Source: Actinomycetes bacterium
GTDB lineage: Bacteria > Actinomycetota > Actinomycetes > Actinomycetales > Microbacteriaceae
Direction of reading: 5' to 3'
Assembly (NCBI GenBank): GCA_023431405.1
Contig: JAEYVZ010000016.1
Location: 1-23,448 of the forward strand
Length of the DNA: 23,448 nt
Position 1 is the stretch's first letter. Each line of letters opens with the position of its first letter. The position numbers were made by a program, and so were the translations under genes. Under the pieces are notes generated by a model. It had not been told where the DNA came from. It did no database searches and saw only the letters and a program-made list of their open reading frames with translations. Of the stretch, positions 7,058 to 14,460 are shown in pieces.

Positions 7058-8425
7058 ATGATGCACCTGAATGGAAGGCGGCGGCGACTGGCCCTCGTCG
7101 CCGGCGCGACTCTCGCCGCGTCGTCCCTGCTCCTGGCGGGATGCGCGTCCGGCGGTGACACGCCTGCGGCCGTCGACGGCGGAGGCCTCGGAACCGCTGA
7201 TGAGCCGATCGACCTGAAGATCCTCGTCAACGACGCGTACGCGAGCCAGTGGCAGGACGCGCTGGTCCCGGAGTTCAAGAAGGACTACCCCTACATCGAC
7301 CTCACGATCGACGGGGTGCCGTACAACGACCAGCTCGCGAAGACGATGCTCGAGCTGACCAACACCGACGCGACCTACGACGTCGTCATGGCCGACGACA
7401 ACTGGACGCCGCAGCTCGCCTCCACGGGCGGACTCATGGACCTGCGCGGCGACGTGCTGGAGCAGTGGACGGATGCCGAGTACGACTGGGACGACTTCTA
7501 CCCGGCCGCGCTCGCCGCGGGGCAGTACGACGGCACGCAGTACGCCGTGCCCGCCCGTTCGAACATCCTGATGATGCTGGTGAACAAGTCGCTCTACGCC
7601 AGTGCAGGAGTCGACGCGCCGACGCCGGAGACGACGTGGGACGAGTACCTCGCCGACGCGCCGAAGCTCGTGCAGGACACCGACGGCGACGGCAAGACCG
7701 ACGCGTGGGCCATCGGCACCTACTTCGTGCGTGACGGACTGACCCCGACGATCTGGCAGACCATCATGAACTCCAACGGCGGCGAGATCCTCTCCGAGGA
7801 CGGCAAGGCCGCGCTCGGTCCGGAGGCCGTGCAGGCGCTCGAGACGCACCAGCAGCTGCTCGACTACGCGCCCCCGGGAGCTGTCAGCTGGCAGTTCAAC
7901 GAGCCGCTCGAAGCGTTCCGCCAGGGCAAGCTCGCGACCCTGTTCACCTGGGGCTCGGTCTACCGCGGATCTGCGGTCGACGAGTCGACGACGACCCTGA
8001 CCCCCGACGAGGTCGGCATCCAGACGCTTCCGGCCGGAAGCGAAGGTCCGGGAGCGCACCGAGGTGTGTGGTCGATGGGCGTCAACGCCAAGACGAGCAC
8101 GCCGGAGGCCGCGTGGACGTTCGTGCAGTGGCTCACCTCGAAGAAGGGCGAGCAGTGGCAGACCAACACGCTCGGTGTCTTCCCCGCGCGCTCCAGCACG
8201 CTGCAGATGGAGCCGGAGCAGGAGTGGCTGAAGCCCGTCTACGAGGCGCTCGAAGTCGCATGGCCGGCCATCGAGGCGGGGCAGATGTGGCGTCCTCACA
8301 TCCCCGAGTCCGACGCCGTGCAGCAGATCCTGGCGACGGAGACCGGAGAGTTCATGCCCGGGAACATCACCGCCGATGAGGCGGTCGAGCGGATGAACTC
8401 CCAGATCGACGACCTGCTGAACTGA
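7058..8425 (+). CDS. Lipoprotein substrate-binding protein of a carbohydrate-type ABC importer
   Basis: A 455-residue extracellular solute-binding protein, family 1. It has a charged N-terminus (NGRRRR), a hydrophobic stretch and the lipobox LLAGC with Cys29 as the lipidation site, so it should be anchored on the outer face of the membrane. The mature part has the usual SBP layout: DLKILVNDAYASQWQDALVPEFKK, YDVVMADDNW, a DTDGDGKTDAWAIG loop, AFRQGKLATLFTWGS and, near the end, EAAWTFVQWLTSKKGEQWQ. Start: tandem ATGs at 7058 and 7061 preceded by a purine-rich AAGAGAAAGAGAA; either could serve. It lies 88 bp after sorC and 22 bp before the first permease. The ligand cannot be read. The family mostly binds sugars, polyols or glycerophosphodiesters, but the surrounding genes act on acyl-CoAs. 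Confidence 0.94.
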   Translation: MMHLNGRRRRLALVAGATLAASSLLLAGCASGGDTPAAVDGGGLGTADEPIDLKILVNDAYASQWQDALVPEFKKDYPYIDLTIDGVPYNDQLAKTMLELTNTDATYDVVMADDNWTPQLASTGGLMDLRGDVLEQWTDAEYDWDDFYPAALAAGQYDGTQYAVPARSNILMMLVNKSLYASAGVDAPTPETTWDEYLADAPKLVQDTDGDGKTDAWAIGTYFVRDGLTPTIWQTIMNSNGGEILSEDGKAALGPEAVQALETHQQLLDYAPPGAVSWQFNEPLEAFRQGKLATLFTWGSVYRGSAVDESTTTLTPDEVGIQTLPAGSEGPGAHRGVWSMGVNAKTSTPEAAWTFVQWLTSKKGEQWQTNTLGVFPARSSTLQMEPEQEWLKPVYEALEVAWPAIEAGQMWRPHIPESDAVQQILATETGEFMPGNITADEAVERMNSQIDDLLN

Positions 8426-8447
8426 CCACACTGAGGATCATCCGGAT

Positions 8448-9353
8448 ATGACTGCGACTCGACGGCGTACGACCAAGTACGGCCTCATCGACCTGGCCAA
8501 CAGGTGGACGTTCATTCTGCCGGCCATCATCCTGATGGCGGCGATGCTCGGCTATCCGATTCTCTACACGCTGCAGATCAGCGTGAGCGACTTGGACCTG
8601 GCGACCTTCACCCCCAAGGAATGGGTGGGTTGGGAGCACTATGTCGACGCGTTCCAGAACGCGAACTTCATCAACTCCCTGGTCGTGACCGGCGTCTACC
8701 TCGTCTTCGCACTTCCGATCCAGATGGTCCTCGGTTTCGGGATCGCCTATCTCGTGAACGCCGAGTGGAGAGGGCGCGGCATCGTCCGCGCTCTCTTCCT
8801 CGTGCCGCTCGCCGTCGCCCCCGTCGTCGCCGGCGGCATCTGGAAGATGCTGCTCGATCCGCTCTGGGGCGTCTTCAACTGGATCGGCAGCCTGTTCGGT
8901 CTGCCGGCGGTCGATTGGCTCGGCGACCCGACCATGGCCATGGTCACCGTCGTGATGATCGACACGTGGCGCTGGACGCCCTTCATCATCCTGATCGCAT
9001 CGGCGGCGCTGCTCACGCTCCCCAACGACGTGCTCGAGGCCGCCTCGATGGACGGCGCCAGCTGGTGGCACAAGCTCTGGCACGTGTCGCTGCCGCTCCT
9101 TGCCCCCATCATCGCCGCCACGTTCGTGGTGCGCTGGCTCGGCGCGGTGAAGATGTTCGACATCGCGCTCGTGACCACCCGCGGAGGTCCCGGCCAGGCG
9201 ACCAACGTGGTCAACCTGTACATCTATGAGCAGGCCTTCCGGTCGCTGCACTTCGGCGAATCGGCGGCCATGGCCGTCATCGTGCTGGTCATCACCATGA
9301 TCCTGATGGTGATCTTCCTGCGCGGGACCCGAAAGCTGGAGGAGAAGTTTTGA
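8448..9353 (+). CDS. ABC transporter permease, MalF/UgpA type
   Basis: A 301-residue inner-membrane subunit with about six transmembrane segments: an N-terminal segment around residues 20-45, four in the core, and a last one around 275-292. The cytoplasmic EAA loop that contacts the ATPase reads EAASMDGASWWHKLWHVSLP. GGPGQATNVVNLYIYEQAF is the usual sequence after it in MalF/UgpA-type sugar permeases. It follows the binding protein by 22 bp, and its stop overlaps the second permease's TTG start. A GAGG-containing element lies just upstream of the ATG. It forms a heterodimeric channel with the next gene product. No ATPase gene is encoded here, so a general carbohydrate ATPase (MsiK-like) from elsewhere in the genome is presumably shared. 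Confidence 0.94.
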   Translation: MTATRRRTTKYGLIDLANRWTFILPAIILMAAMLGYPILYTLQISVSDLDLATFTPKEWVGWEHYVDAFQNANFINSLVVTGVYLVFALPIQMVLGFGIAYLVNAEWRGRGIVRALFLVPLAVAPVVAGGIWKMLLDPLWGVFNWIGSLFGLPAVDWLGDPTMAMVTVVMIDTWRWTPFIILIASAALLTLPNDVLEAASMDGASWWHKLWHVSLPLLAPIIAATFVVRWLGAVKMFDIALVTTRGGPGQATNVVNLYIYEQAFRSLHFGESAAMAVIVLVITMILMVIFLRGTRKLEEKF

Positions 9354-10270
9354 CCCCCGCCACGACGACATCGGTCGCTCCGGAGTCCGCCGTCTCGCAC
9401 GAGACGCGGCCGCCGGTCACGCCGCCTCCGGCCCGCCGCGCCAAGAGGAGGAAGAAGACGGCGCATCGCATCCGCATCATCGCCGGAGTGCTCGTCTGCA
9501 TCCTGTTCCTGCTGCCGGTCTTCTGGATGATCCTCACGTCGTTCAAGCTGCCGAGGGACATCTTCACCACGCCGCCGACGCTGTTCACGGCGCCCACCCT
9601 CGACAACTACGCGAATCTCGGCAACTACGACATCCCGCGCCGGATGCTCAACACGGTCATCGTCTCTCTCGGCGCCGGACTCCTGTCGGTGTGGGTCGGG
9701 TCGATGGCGGGGTACGCCATCGCCCGCCTGAAGATCAAGGGCGGGGGCATGATCGGTGCGCTCATCCTCGCGACGCGCGGCGTCCCGCCCATCGCCCTCG
9801 CCGTCCCCCTGTTCCTCGTCGCGCGCAACCTGGGGATGACCGACCGTCACCTCACGCTGATCCTGGCCTACTCGACCTTCCTCATCCCGTACGTCATGTG
9901 GCTGATGCGCTCGTTCTTCCTCAGCATCCCGAAAGAGCTCGAGGAGTCGGCGATGGTCGACGGGGCCTCGCGCCTGGGCGCGTTCTACCGCATCATCGTG
10001 CCGATCCTCACCCCGGCCCTGGCCTCGTCGCTCATCTTCAGCGTGATGATGGCCTACGAGGAGCTGCTCTTCGCGCTCGTGCTCACCAACCGCAACGCCT
10101 CGACGATCCCCGTCGCGATCCAGGGCATGGCCGTCGACACGGAGAGCGGGGGGATGTGGGGGCTGCTCACCGCAGCGGGCACGATCACGGTCGTGCCGGT
10201 TGTCATCCTCACGCTGGTGCTGCAGAAGTATCTGATCAGCGGCCTCACCGATGGTGCGACGAAGGGCTGA
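9350..10270 (+). CDS. ABC transporter permease, MalG/UgpE type
   Basis: A 306-residue second permease. A Pro/Thr-rich cytoplasmic N-terminus of about 40 residues ends in a basic patch (RRAKRRKK). Six membrane segments follow, starting IIAGVLVCILFLLPVFWMI. The EAA loop is EESAMVDGASRLGAFYRIIVPILTP. NYANL in the first periplasmic loop and NASTIPVAIQGM near the end are typical of MalG/UgpE-like subunits. The start is TTG at 9350, overlapping the previous stop (TTGA). A strong GGAGGAG at 9338-9344 sits 5 nt upstream, and the first internal ATG would delete the first membrane segment, so TTG is preferred. The DUF2804 gene starts 3 bp after its stop. Confidence 0.93.
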   Translation: MTPATTTSVAPESAVSHETRPPVTPPPARRAKRRKKTAHRIRIIAGVLVCILFLLPVFWMILTSFKLPRDIFTTPPTLFTAPTLDNYANLGNYDIPRRMLNTVIVSLGAGLLSVWVGSMAGYAIARLKIKGGGMIGALILATRGVPPIALAVPLFLVARNLGMTDRHLTLILAYSTFLIPYVMWLMRSFFLSIPKELEESAMVDGASRLGAFYRIIVPILTPALASSLIFSVMMAYEELLFALVLTNRNASTIPVAIQGMAVDTESGGMWGLLTAAGTITVVPVVILTLVLQKYLISGLTDGATKG

Positions 10271-10273
10271 TCG

Positions 10274-11290
10274 ATGAGCGTCTACGATCGCCCCGTCGCC
10301 AAATCGGAACGAGAGCACGTCGGCGGGGTCATCGACCTGTGCGGGCCGCGCGACCTGCTCGACCCCGCGGCCGTGTCGTGGTCGCGTGCGCCGCACATCC
10401 GCGCCAACATGCGGCGGTGGGGGCGGCGGAAGCGGTTCGAGTACTGGGCCGTCGCGACTCCCGATTTCGTGTTCGCCTTCAGCTTCTCCCACGCGGACTA
10501 CCGCGGCGGGCTGGCGGTGTTCTTCCTCGACCTCCACACCCTCGAAGAGGTCAACGACGGCGAGGCGATCTGGTTCCCTCGCCCGATCGACCTTCCCGAT
10601 GAACTGCGGATGCCGATGGGGCGCCGGACTGCCCGCACCTCGGTGTCGATCACGCCCAACGACGACGGCACGCTCCTCGAGGTGCGCACCGCGCGACTGG
10701 CGGCTCGCATCCAGGTGCACGAGCCGGCCGGGCACGAATCGATGAACGTGGTGGTGCCGTGGACGAAGCGGCGTTATCAGTTCACCTCGAAGGACAACTG
10801 TCTCCACGCGGACGGCTGGGTCGAGGTCGACGGGCAGCGTCGCACCGTCGACCCCGCGACGGCGTGGGCGGCGGTCGATTCCGGCCGTGGCAAGTGGCCG
10901 ATGCGGGTCGTGTGGAACTGGGCCAGCGGATCGGGCGTCACAGACGGGCACGAGATCGGGATCCAGCTCGGCGCGAAGTGGACCGACGGCACTCCGTCGA
11001 CCGAGAACGCCCTTCGCGTGGACGGGCGCATCGAGAAGCTCAGCCACGATGTCGAGTGGAGCTACGACACGTCCGACTTCCTGAAGCCGTGGACGTTCCG
11101 GGGGCCGCAGGTCGATCTGACCTTCACCCCCGTGCACAACCGTCACTCATTGGCGAAGAAGTACTTCTTCATGAGTCGCGAAGACCAGGCCTTCGGCTGG
11201 TGGAGCGGCGAGATCCGTCTGAGCTCCGGCGAATCGTTCGCCGTGGATCGGATCTTCGGCTGGGCAGAAGAGGTGCAGCGCCGCTGGTGA
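10274..11290 (+). CDS. DUF2804 family protein
   Basis: A 338-residue soluble protein with no signal peptide or membrane segment. I recognise the DUF2804 pattern: KRFEYWAVATPDFVFAFSFSHADYRGGLAVFFLDL, later VVVPWTKRRYQFTSKDNC, MRVVWNWASGSG with DGHEIGIQLGAKWTDG, and RGPQVDLTFTPVHNRHS near the C-terminus. Many short strands rich in Trp, Tyr and Phe suggest a beta-sandwich or lipocalin-like barrel, possibly related to CrtC/AttH-type folds; that is a guess. The biochemical function of the family is unknown to me. It starts 3 bp after the second permease, with GAAGGG upstream of the ATG, so it is the last gene of the transporter operon and probably handles the imported compound or a derivative. It converges on the GntR gene with a 9-bp gap. 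Confidence 0.85.
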   Translation: MSVYDRPVAKSEREHVGGVIDLCGPRDLLDPAAVSWSRAPHIRANMRRWGRRKRFEYWAVATPDFVFAFSFSHADYRGGLAVFFLDLHTLEEVNDGEAIWFPRPIDLPDELRMPMGRRTARTSVSITPNDDGTLLEVRTARLAARIQVHEPAGHESMNVVVPWTKRRYQFTSKDNCLHADGWVEVDGQRRTVDPATAWAAVDSGRGKWPMRVVWNWASGSGVTDGHEIGIQLGAKWTDGTPSTENALRVDGRIEKLSHDVEWSYDTSDFLKPWTFRGPQVDLTFTPVHNRHSLAKKYFFMSREDQAFGWWSGEIRLSSGESFAVDRIFGWAEEVQRRW

Positions 11291-11306
11291 GGTCGCGGTT
11301 CACCAG
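11284..11306. terminator. Weak hairpin containing both convergent stop codons
   Basis: CTGGTGA (11284-11290) and TCACCAG (11300-11306) pair as a 7-bp stem around a 9-nt loop. The two stop codons, of the DUF2804 gene and of the GntR gene on the other strand, form part of the stem. Both proteins end in Trp-stop, which alone produces much of the symmetry. No T-tract follows. It may act as a weak bidirectional terminator; low confidence. Confidence 0.3.
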
Positions 11307-12046
11307 GCCGACGCGCGGATGACCGGCTTGTCGACGTTGCCCCGGTCGCTGACGATCTTCTCGAACGCCTCCAGGTGGCGGTCCATGGCGCGCGCGGCGC
11401 CGTCGCCGTCGCGGTCGAGGATCTTCTGAACGATCTTCGCGTGGGCCGCCCGAGCCTGGCCGAGGTCGTGGTCGTCGAGTCCCTCGTCTGGGGTGTGCCA
11501 GCTGGCGAGGGCGACGACGACCTTCTGGATGACGCGGAAGAACTCGTTCCCGGTGCACTCCGCGACGAGGTCGTGGAAGTCGATCACGTCCGGCAGCGGA
11601 CCGGGGTCGTCGGTGATGCGCTCTTGGAGGCGGCGGCGCTGCTCATCCGTGGCGTTGAGGGCCGCGAGCCGCGCAGACTCGCGCTCCACGAGCCTGCGGA
11701 ACGCGAACATGTCGCCGAGGGTCGCTTCGCTCATCGCCAGATGCACCGCGATCGTGCGAACCGTCGACTGGAGGTTGGGCTGGCCGACCCGGAGCCCGCC
11801 GTGCGGGCCGCGACGGGCCACGATGAGTCCTTCGGACTCCAGGAGCCGGAGCGCTTCGCGCACGGTGGCGCGGCTGAGCCCGTACTTCTCGATGATCTCC
11901 GCCTCGGAGAGGAACGGGGTGCCCGGTGCCAGCTTTCCGCGGACGATCGAGGTGCGCAGCTCGTTCGCGAGCAGGCTCGAGGCTTTCGGCACCTCCGTCG
12001 GGCGCACGCCGGTCTGGGCGGGGATCTGCGGGAGCGCGTCGGTCAT
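11300..12046 (-). CDS. GntR-family regulator, FadR/FCD subfamily
   Basis: A 248-residue repressor-type regulator. The winged helix-turn-helix spans about residues 22-88, including PFLSEAEIIEKYGLSRATVR, EALRLLESEGLI and the wing RRGPHGGLRV. It is followed by an all-helical FCD ligand-binding domain with FRRLVERESARLAA, FHDLVAECTGNEFF (His158), HAKIVQKILDRD (His202) and RAMDRHLEAFE (His224). These histidines sit where FCD proteins bind a metal and carboxylate effectors. The ATG at 12046 overlaps the stop of the aldehyde dehydrogenase (ATGA), so the two are co-transcribed. FCD regulators typically respond to small organic acids, which fits control of a semialdehyde-to-acid step. It may repress its own operon, with candidate palindrome at 13541-13552. 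Confidence 0.92.
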   Translation of the reverse strand: MTDALPQIPAQTGVRPTEVPKASSLLANELRTSIVRGKLAPGTPFLSEAEIIEKYGLSRATVREALRLLESEGLIVARRGPHGGLRVGQPNLQSTVRTIAVHLAMSEATLGDMFAFRRLVERESARLAALNATDEQRRRLQERITDDPGPLPDVIDFHDLVAECTGNEFFRVIQKVVVALASWHTPDEGLDDHDLGQARAAHAKIVQKILDRDGDGAARAMDRHLEAFEKIVSDRGNVDKPVIRASAW

Positions 12047-13494
12047 CGCAGCTCCTGGATCGATGACACGACCGTCTTCGGATGCAGGTACTGCGCGATG
12101 CCCTCCGTGCCGTTCTCCGCCCCGATGCCGCTCAGCCCGACGCCGGAGAACGGCGCGACCGCGGTGCTCACGAGGAAGCTGTTGATGCCCACCATCCCTG
12201 CCCTGATCCGTTCGCTGAGGAGCTGTGCTCTCGTCATGTCGTTCGTGAAGACGTACGCCGCGAGCCCGTAGTCGGTGCCGTTGGCGAGATCCACGGCGGC
12301 GTGAAGATCAGAATAGGGAATCATCAGCGCGAGCGGACCGAACGGCTCTTCGGAGAGGGCACGGGCGGTGGTCGGAACGTCGCGGAGCACGGTGGGCGCG
12401 AAGAAGTGTCCGCCGCGTTCTTCTGCGAGCGAGGTGCCTCCGATCGTGGCGACGGCGCCGGCGTCGAGCGCATCGGAGACGAGGGCGGCGAAGTCGTCGT
12501 GTCGGCGCCGGCTGCACAGCGGGCCGACGTCGGTGGCCTCGTCTCTGCCGTCGCCGACGACGAGATCACGGGTCGCGGAGGTGAACGCCGAGACGAACTC
12601 GTCGTAGATGCTCTCGGCGATGAGGAAGCGCGTCGGCGAGATGCACACCTGCCCCGCGTTGCGGAACTTCGTGCGGGCGCACAGCGCCGCGGTCTTCGCG
12701 ACATCCACGTCGTCGCAGATGACGACAGGTCCGTGGCCTCCGAGCTCCAGCGACACGGCCGCCATGTTCTGCGCGGCAAGACCGAGCAGGAGCTGGCCGA
12801 CCCGCACCGAGCCGGTGAGGGAGACCTTGCGGATGATGGGGGAGGCGATGAGATGCGCGCTGATCTCGGCAGGATCGCCCGTGACAGCGGCGATCACGCC
12901 GGCGGGGAAGCCCGCCTCCTGCACCGCCTTGACCATCGCCAGACAGGCAGAGGGCGCCTCCTCGGCGGGCTTGAGGATGATCGGGCATCCTGCGGCCAGT
13001 GCCGGGGCCAGCTTCCTTGCGGCCAGCATCACGGGGAAGTTCCAGGGCGTGAAGGCGGCCACCGGGCCGATGGGCTCTCTGCGCACCTGGATGCGGAGGT
13101 CGGGGGCGGTCGCATCGACGGTGCGTCCGTAGATCCGGCGTGCTTCGTCGGCATACCATTCGAACTGCTCGACGGCTGATCGCACCTCTGCTCTCGCCTC
13201 TGCCAAGGGCTTGCCCTGCTCTTCCGTGAGGAGGGCGGCGATGTCGTCGAGACGGTTCTCGATTCCGCGGGCGGCGGCTCGGAGGAGAGCGGATCTCTGC
13301 CATCCGGTCGTGCGTGCCCACGCTTCGCGTTCGCGTTCTGCGGCGGCGAGGGCACGGTCGAGGTCGGCGGGGCCGACGTGGGGGATGGTGGCCACGATCT
13401 GCAAGGTGGACGGATCCTCCACCGCGATCGTGCGGCCGTCCGATGCGAGTGCCCAGTCACCGTCGATCAGGATGCGCTCAGAGCGTACAGTCAT
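12043..13494 (-). CDS. NAD(P)-dependent semialdehyde dehydrogenase (GabD/DavD-like)
   Basis: A 483-residue aldehyde dehydrogenase superfamily enzyme that oxidises an aldehyde to a carboxylate. Catalytic elements are Asn152 in TPWNFP, Lys175 in ILKPAEEAP, the cofactor loop GSVRVG at 228-233, the general base Glu250 in LELGGHGPVVI, and nucleophile Cys284 in NAGQVCIS. EEPFGPLALMIPY and INSFLVSTAVAPFSGVGLSGIGAENGTEGI follow near the C-terminus. Length and the late glycine-rich motif resemble succinate- and glutarate-semialdehyde dehydrogenases. The start is the ATG at 13494, with only a weak Shine-Dalgarno (TGGATC). It is the first gene of a two-gene leftward operon with the GntR regulator. Oxidation of glutarate semialdehyde would feed the CoA-transferase/GcdH pair, but a different aldehyde is possible. 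Confidence 0.92.
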   Translation of the reverse strand: MTVRSERILIDGDWALASDGRTIAVEDPSTLQIVATIPHVGPADLDRALAAAEREREAWARTTGWQRSALLRAAARGIENRLDDIAALLTEEQGKPLAEARAEVRSAVEQFEWYADEARRIYGRTVDATAPDLRIQVRREPIGPVAAFTPWNFPVMLAARKLAPALAAGCPIILKPAEEAPSACLAMVKAVQEAGFPAGVIAAVTGDPAEISAHLIASPIIRKVSLTGSVRVGQLLLGLAAQNMAAVSLELGGHGPVVICDDVDVAKTAALCARTKFRNAGQVCISPTRFLIAESIYDEFVSAFTSATRDLVVGDGRDEATDVGPLCSRRRHDDFAALVSDALDAGAVATIGGTSLAEERGGHFFAPTVLRDVPTTARALSEEPFGPLALMIPYSDLHAAVDLANGTDYGLAAYVFTNDMTRAQLLSERIRAGMVGINSFLVSTAVAPFSGVGLSGIGAENGTEGIAQYLHPKTVVSSIQELR

Positions 13495-13540
13495 AGATCC
13501 ATTGAGTCACATAATCGGCGCGATCTCCGGCGTTGGATCG

Positions 13541-13552
13541 GCACATATGTGC
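13541..13552. promoter_or_regulatory. 12-bp palindrome upstream of the aldehyde dehydrogenase
   Basis: GCACATATGTGC is a perfect palindrome 47 bp upstream of the leftward aldehyde dehydrogenase start, in the 219-bp region shared with the divergent mutasome operon. It is a plausible operator for the co-transcribed GntR/FCD regulator, since such proteins often bind short palindromes in their own promoters. No promoter hexamers could be assigned with confidence. Confidence 0.35.
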
Positions 13553-13674
13553 AGGGTTGCCTTTCGGATCGCGCGGGGCGAGAAGCGGCTGCGGCCCGGC
13601 GGATGCTGAAGAGCACGGACGCCGACATCGAGTGTCGGAGGTCGAGCGTATCTTCGAACCATCGGATTGAGCGA

Positions 13675-13692
13675 TTAGAACAAAAGTTCTAA
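13675..13692 (+). promoter_or_regulatory. LexA/SOS box of the mutasome operon
   Basis: TTAGAACAAAAGTTCTAA is a perfect palindrome with 7-bp arms and a 4-bp centre. It contains the Gram-positive/actinobacterial LexA core GAAC-N4-GTTC. It ends 21 bp before the imuA ATG. A possible promoter, TTGAGC (13667-13672), 17 bp, TAACCT (13690-13695), would have the box between and overlapping its elements, the expected arrangement for LexA repression. The binding protein is inferred from the consensus and the regulated genes. Confidence 0.85.
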
Positions 13693-13713
13693 CCTGTTCT
13701 GGTGGGAGCGATC

Positions 13714-14460
13714 ATGCGGAGTGTCGCCGTTGCGGAGGCCGGGGAGACGACCGCCGACAGGGTGCGCTCGCTGCGTGCCCAGATGGAGCAGCTTCAGGGG
13801 CGCACGCTCGATGCGCCCGTGCTCCCCACGCATCCCGCTCTCGCTCGGCTCCTTCCCGGGCGAGGGCTTCGACCGGGGTCGTCCTACTCCTTGGGGCGTT
13901 CGATGTCCCTGCTGTCCGCGCTGCTGGCGCAGCCCTCGCAGGCGGGGTCGTGGTGTGCTGTGCTGGGGATGCCGGAGTTCGGGGCGGAAGCCGCCGAGCA
14001 CATCGGGGTCGACCTCTCCCGCCTGGTGCTGATCCCCGACCCCGGTCCGCGCTGGCTGGCCGTCACCTCGGCGGTCGCCGAAGTGATGACGGTCGTGGCC
14101 GTCCGCCCGCCGGCGCGGGCGAAAGACTCCGACATGGCGCGGCTGTCGGCGCGCATGCGCGACCGCGGCGCCGTGCTGCTCGTCCAGGGAACCTGGCCGC
14201 AGACCGAGGCCATGATCGATGTCGAAGACCCTCGGTGGTCGGGGCTCGGTGACGGGTACGGCCTCCTGTCGGCGCGCGAACTCACCGTCACCGTGTCGAG
14301 TCGCCGGTTCCCCGTGCCGCGGCGGGAGCGGATGCTGCTGCCGGCCCCCGACGGAACGCTGGCCCTGGCATCCGATCGCCGAGGGCAGCATCAGGCGGTC
14401 GGCTCCTCGTTCGAGGTCGACGCCCCGTATGCCTCCGACACGTTGCGGGCGGTGGTGTGA
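13714..14460 (+). CDS. imuA: ImuA-like mutasome accessory protein
   Basis: A 248-residue protein in the usual position of ImuA or its actinobacterial counterpart ImuA', before imuB and dnaE2. In characterised actinobacteria this factor is required for damage-induced mutagenesis by the ImuB/DnaE2 complex. The sequence is a distant RecA/SulA-like shape: LPGRGLRPGSSYSLGRSMSLLSALLA stands where a RecA-type Walker A would be but lacks a GKT motif. WCAVLGMPEFGAEAAEHIGVDLSRLVLIPDPG and RDRGAVLLVQGTWPQTE follow. ATP binding is therefore doubtful. ATG at 13714 is preferred over an in-frame GTG at 13702 because GGGAG at 13704-13708 is correctly spaced for the ATG. It is followed immediately by imuB. 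Identity rests mainly on gene order plus these weak features. Confidence 0.8.
   Translation: MRSVAVAEAGETTADRVRSLRAQMEQLQGRTLDAPVLPTHPALARLLPGRGLRPGSSYSLGRSMSLLSALLAQPSQAGSWCAVLGMPEFGAEAAEHIGVDLSRLVLIPDPGPRWLAVTSAVAEVMTVVAVRPPARAKDSDMARLSARMRDRGAVLLVQGTWPQTEAMIDVEDPRWSGLGDGYGLLSARELTVTVSSRRFPVPRRERMLLPAPDGTLALASDRRGQHQAVGSSFEVDAPYASDTLRAVV

Noticed and set aside
9224..11146. 640-codon open frame on the minus strand opposite the permease and DUF2804 genes
   Set aside because: Arg/Asp/His-rich translation with no domain, fully antisense to well-supported genes.
11284..11306. Hairpin at the DUF2804/gntR junction as a strong terminator
   Set aside because: Only a 7-bp stem with no T-tract, and much of the symmetry follows from both genes ending in Trp-stop. 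Kept only as a low-confidence feature.
13702..13713. GTG at 13702 as the start of ImuA
   Set aside because: The ATG at 13714 has a correctly spaced GGGAG, and starting at 13702 would place that element inside the coding sequence. The choice affects only four residues.
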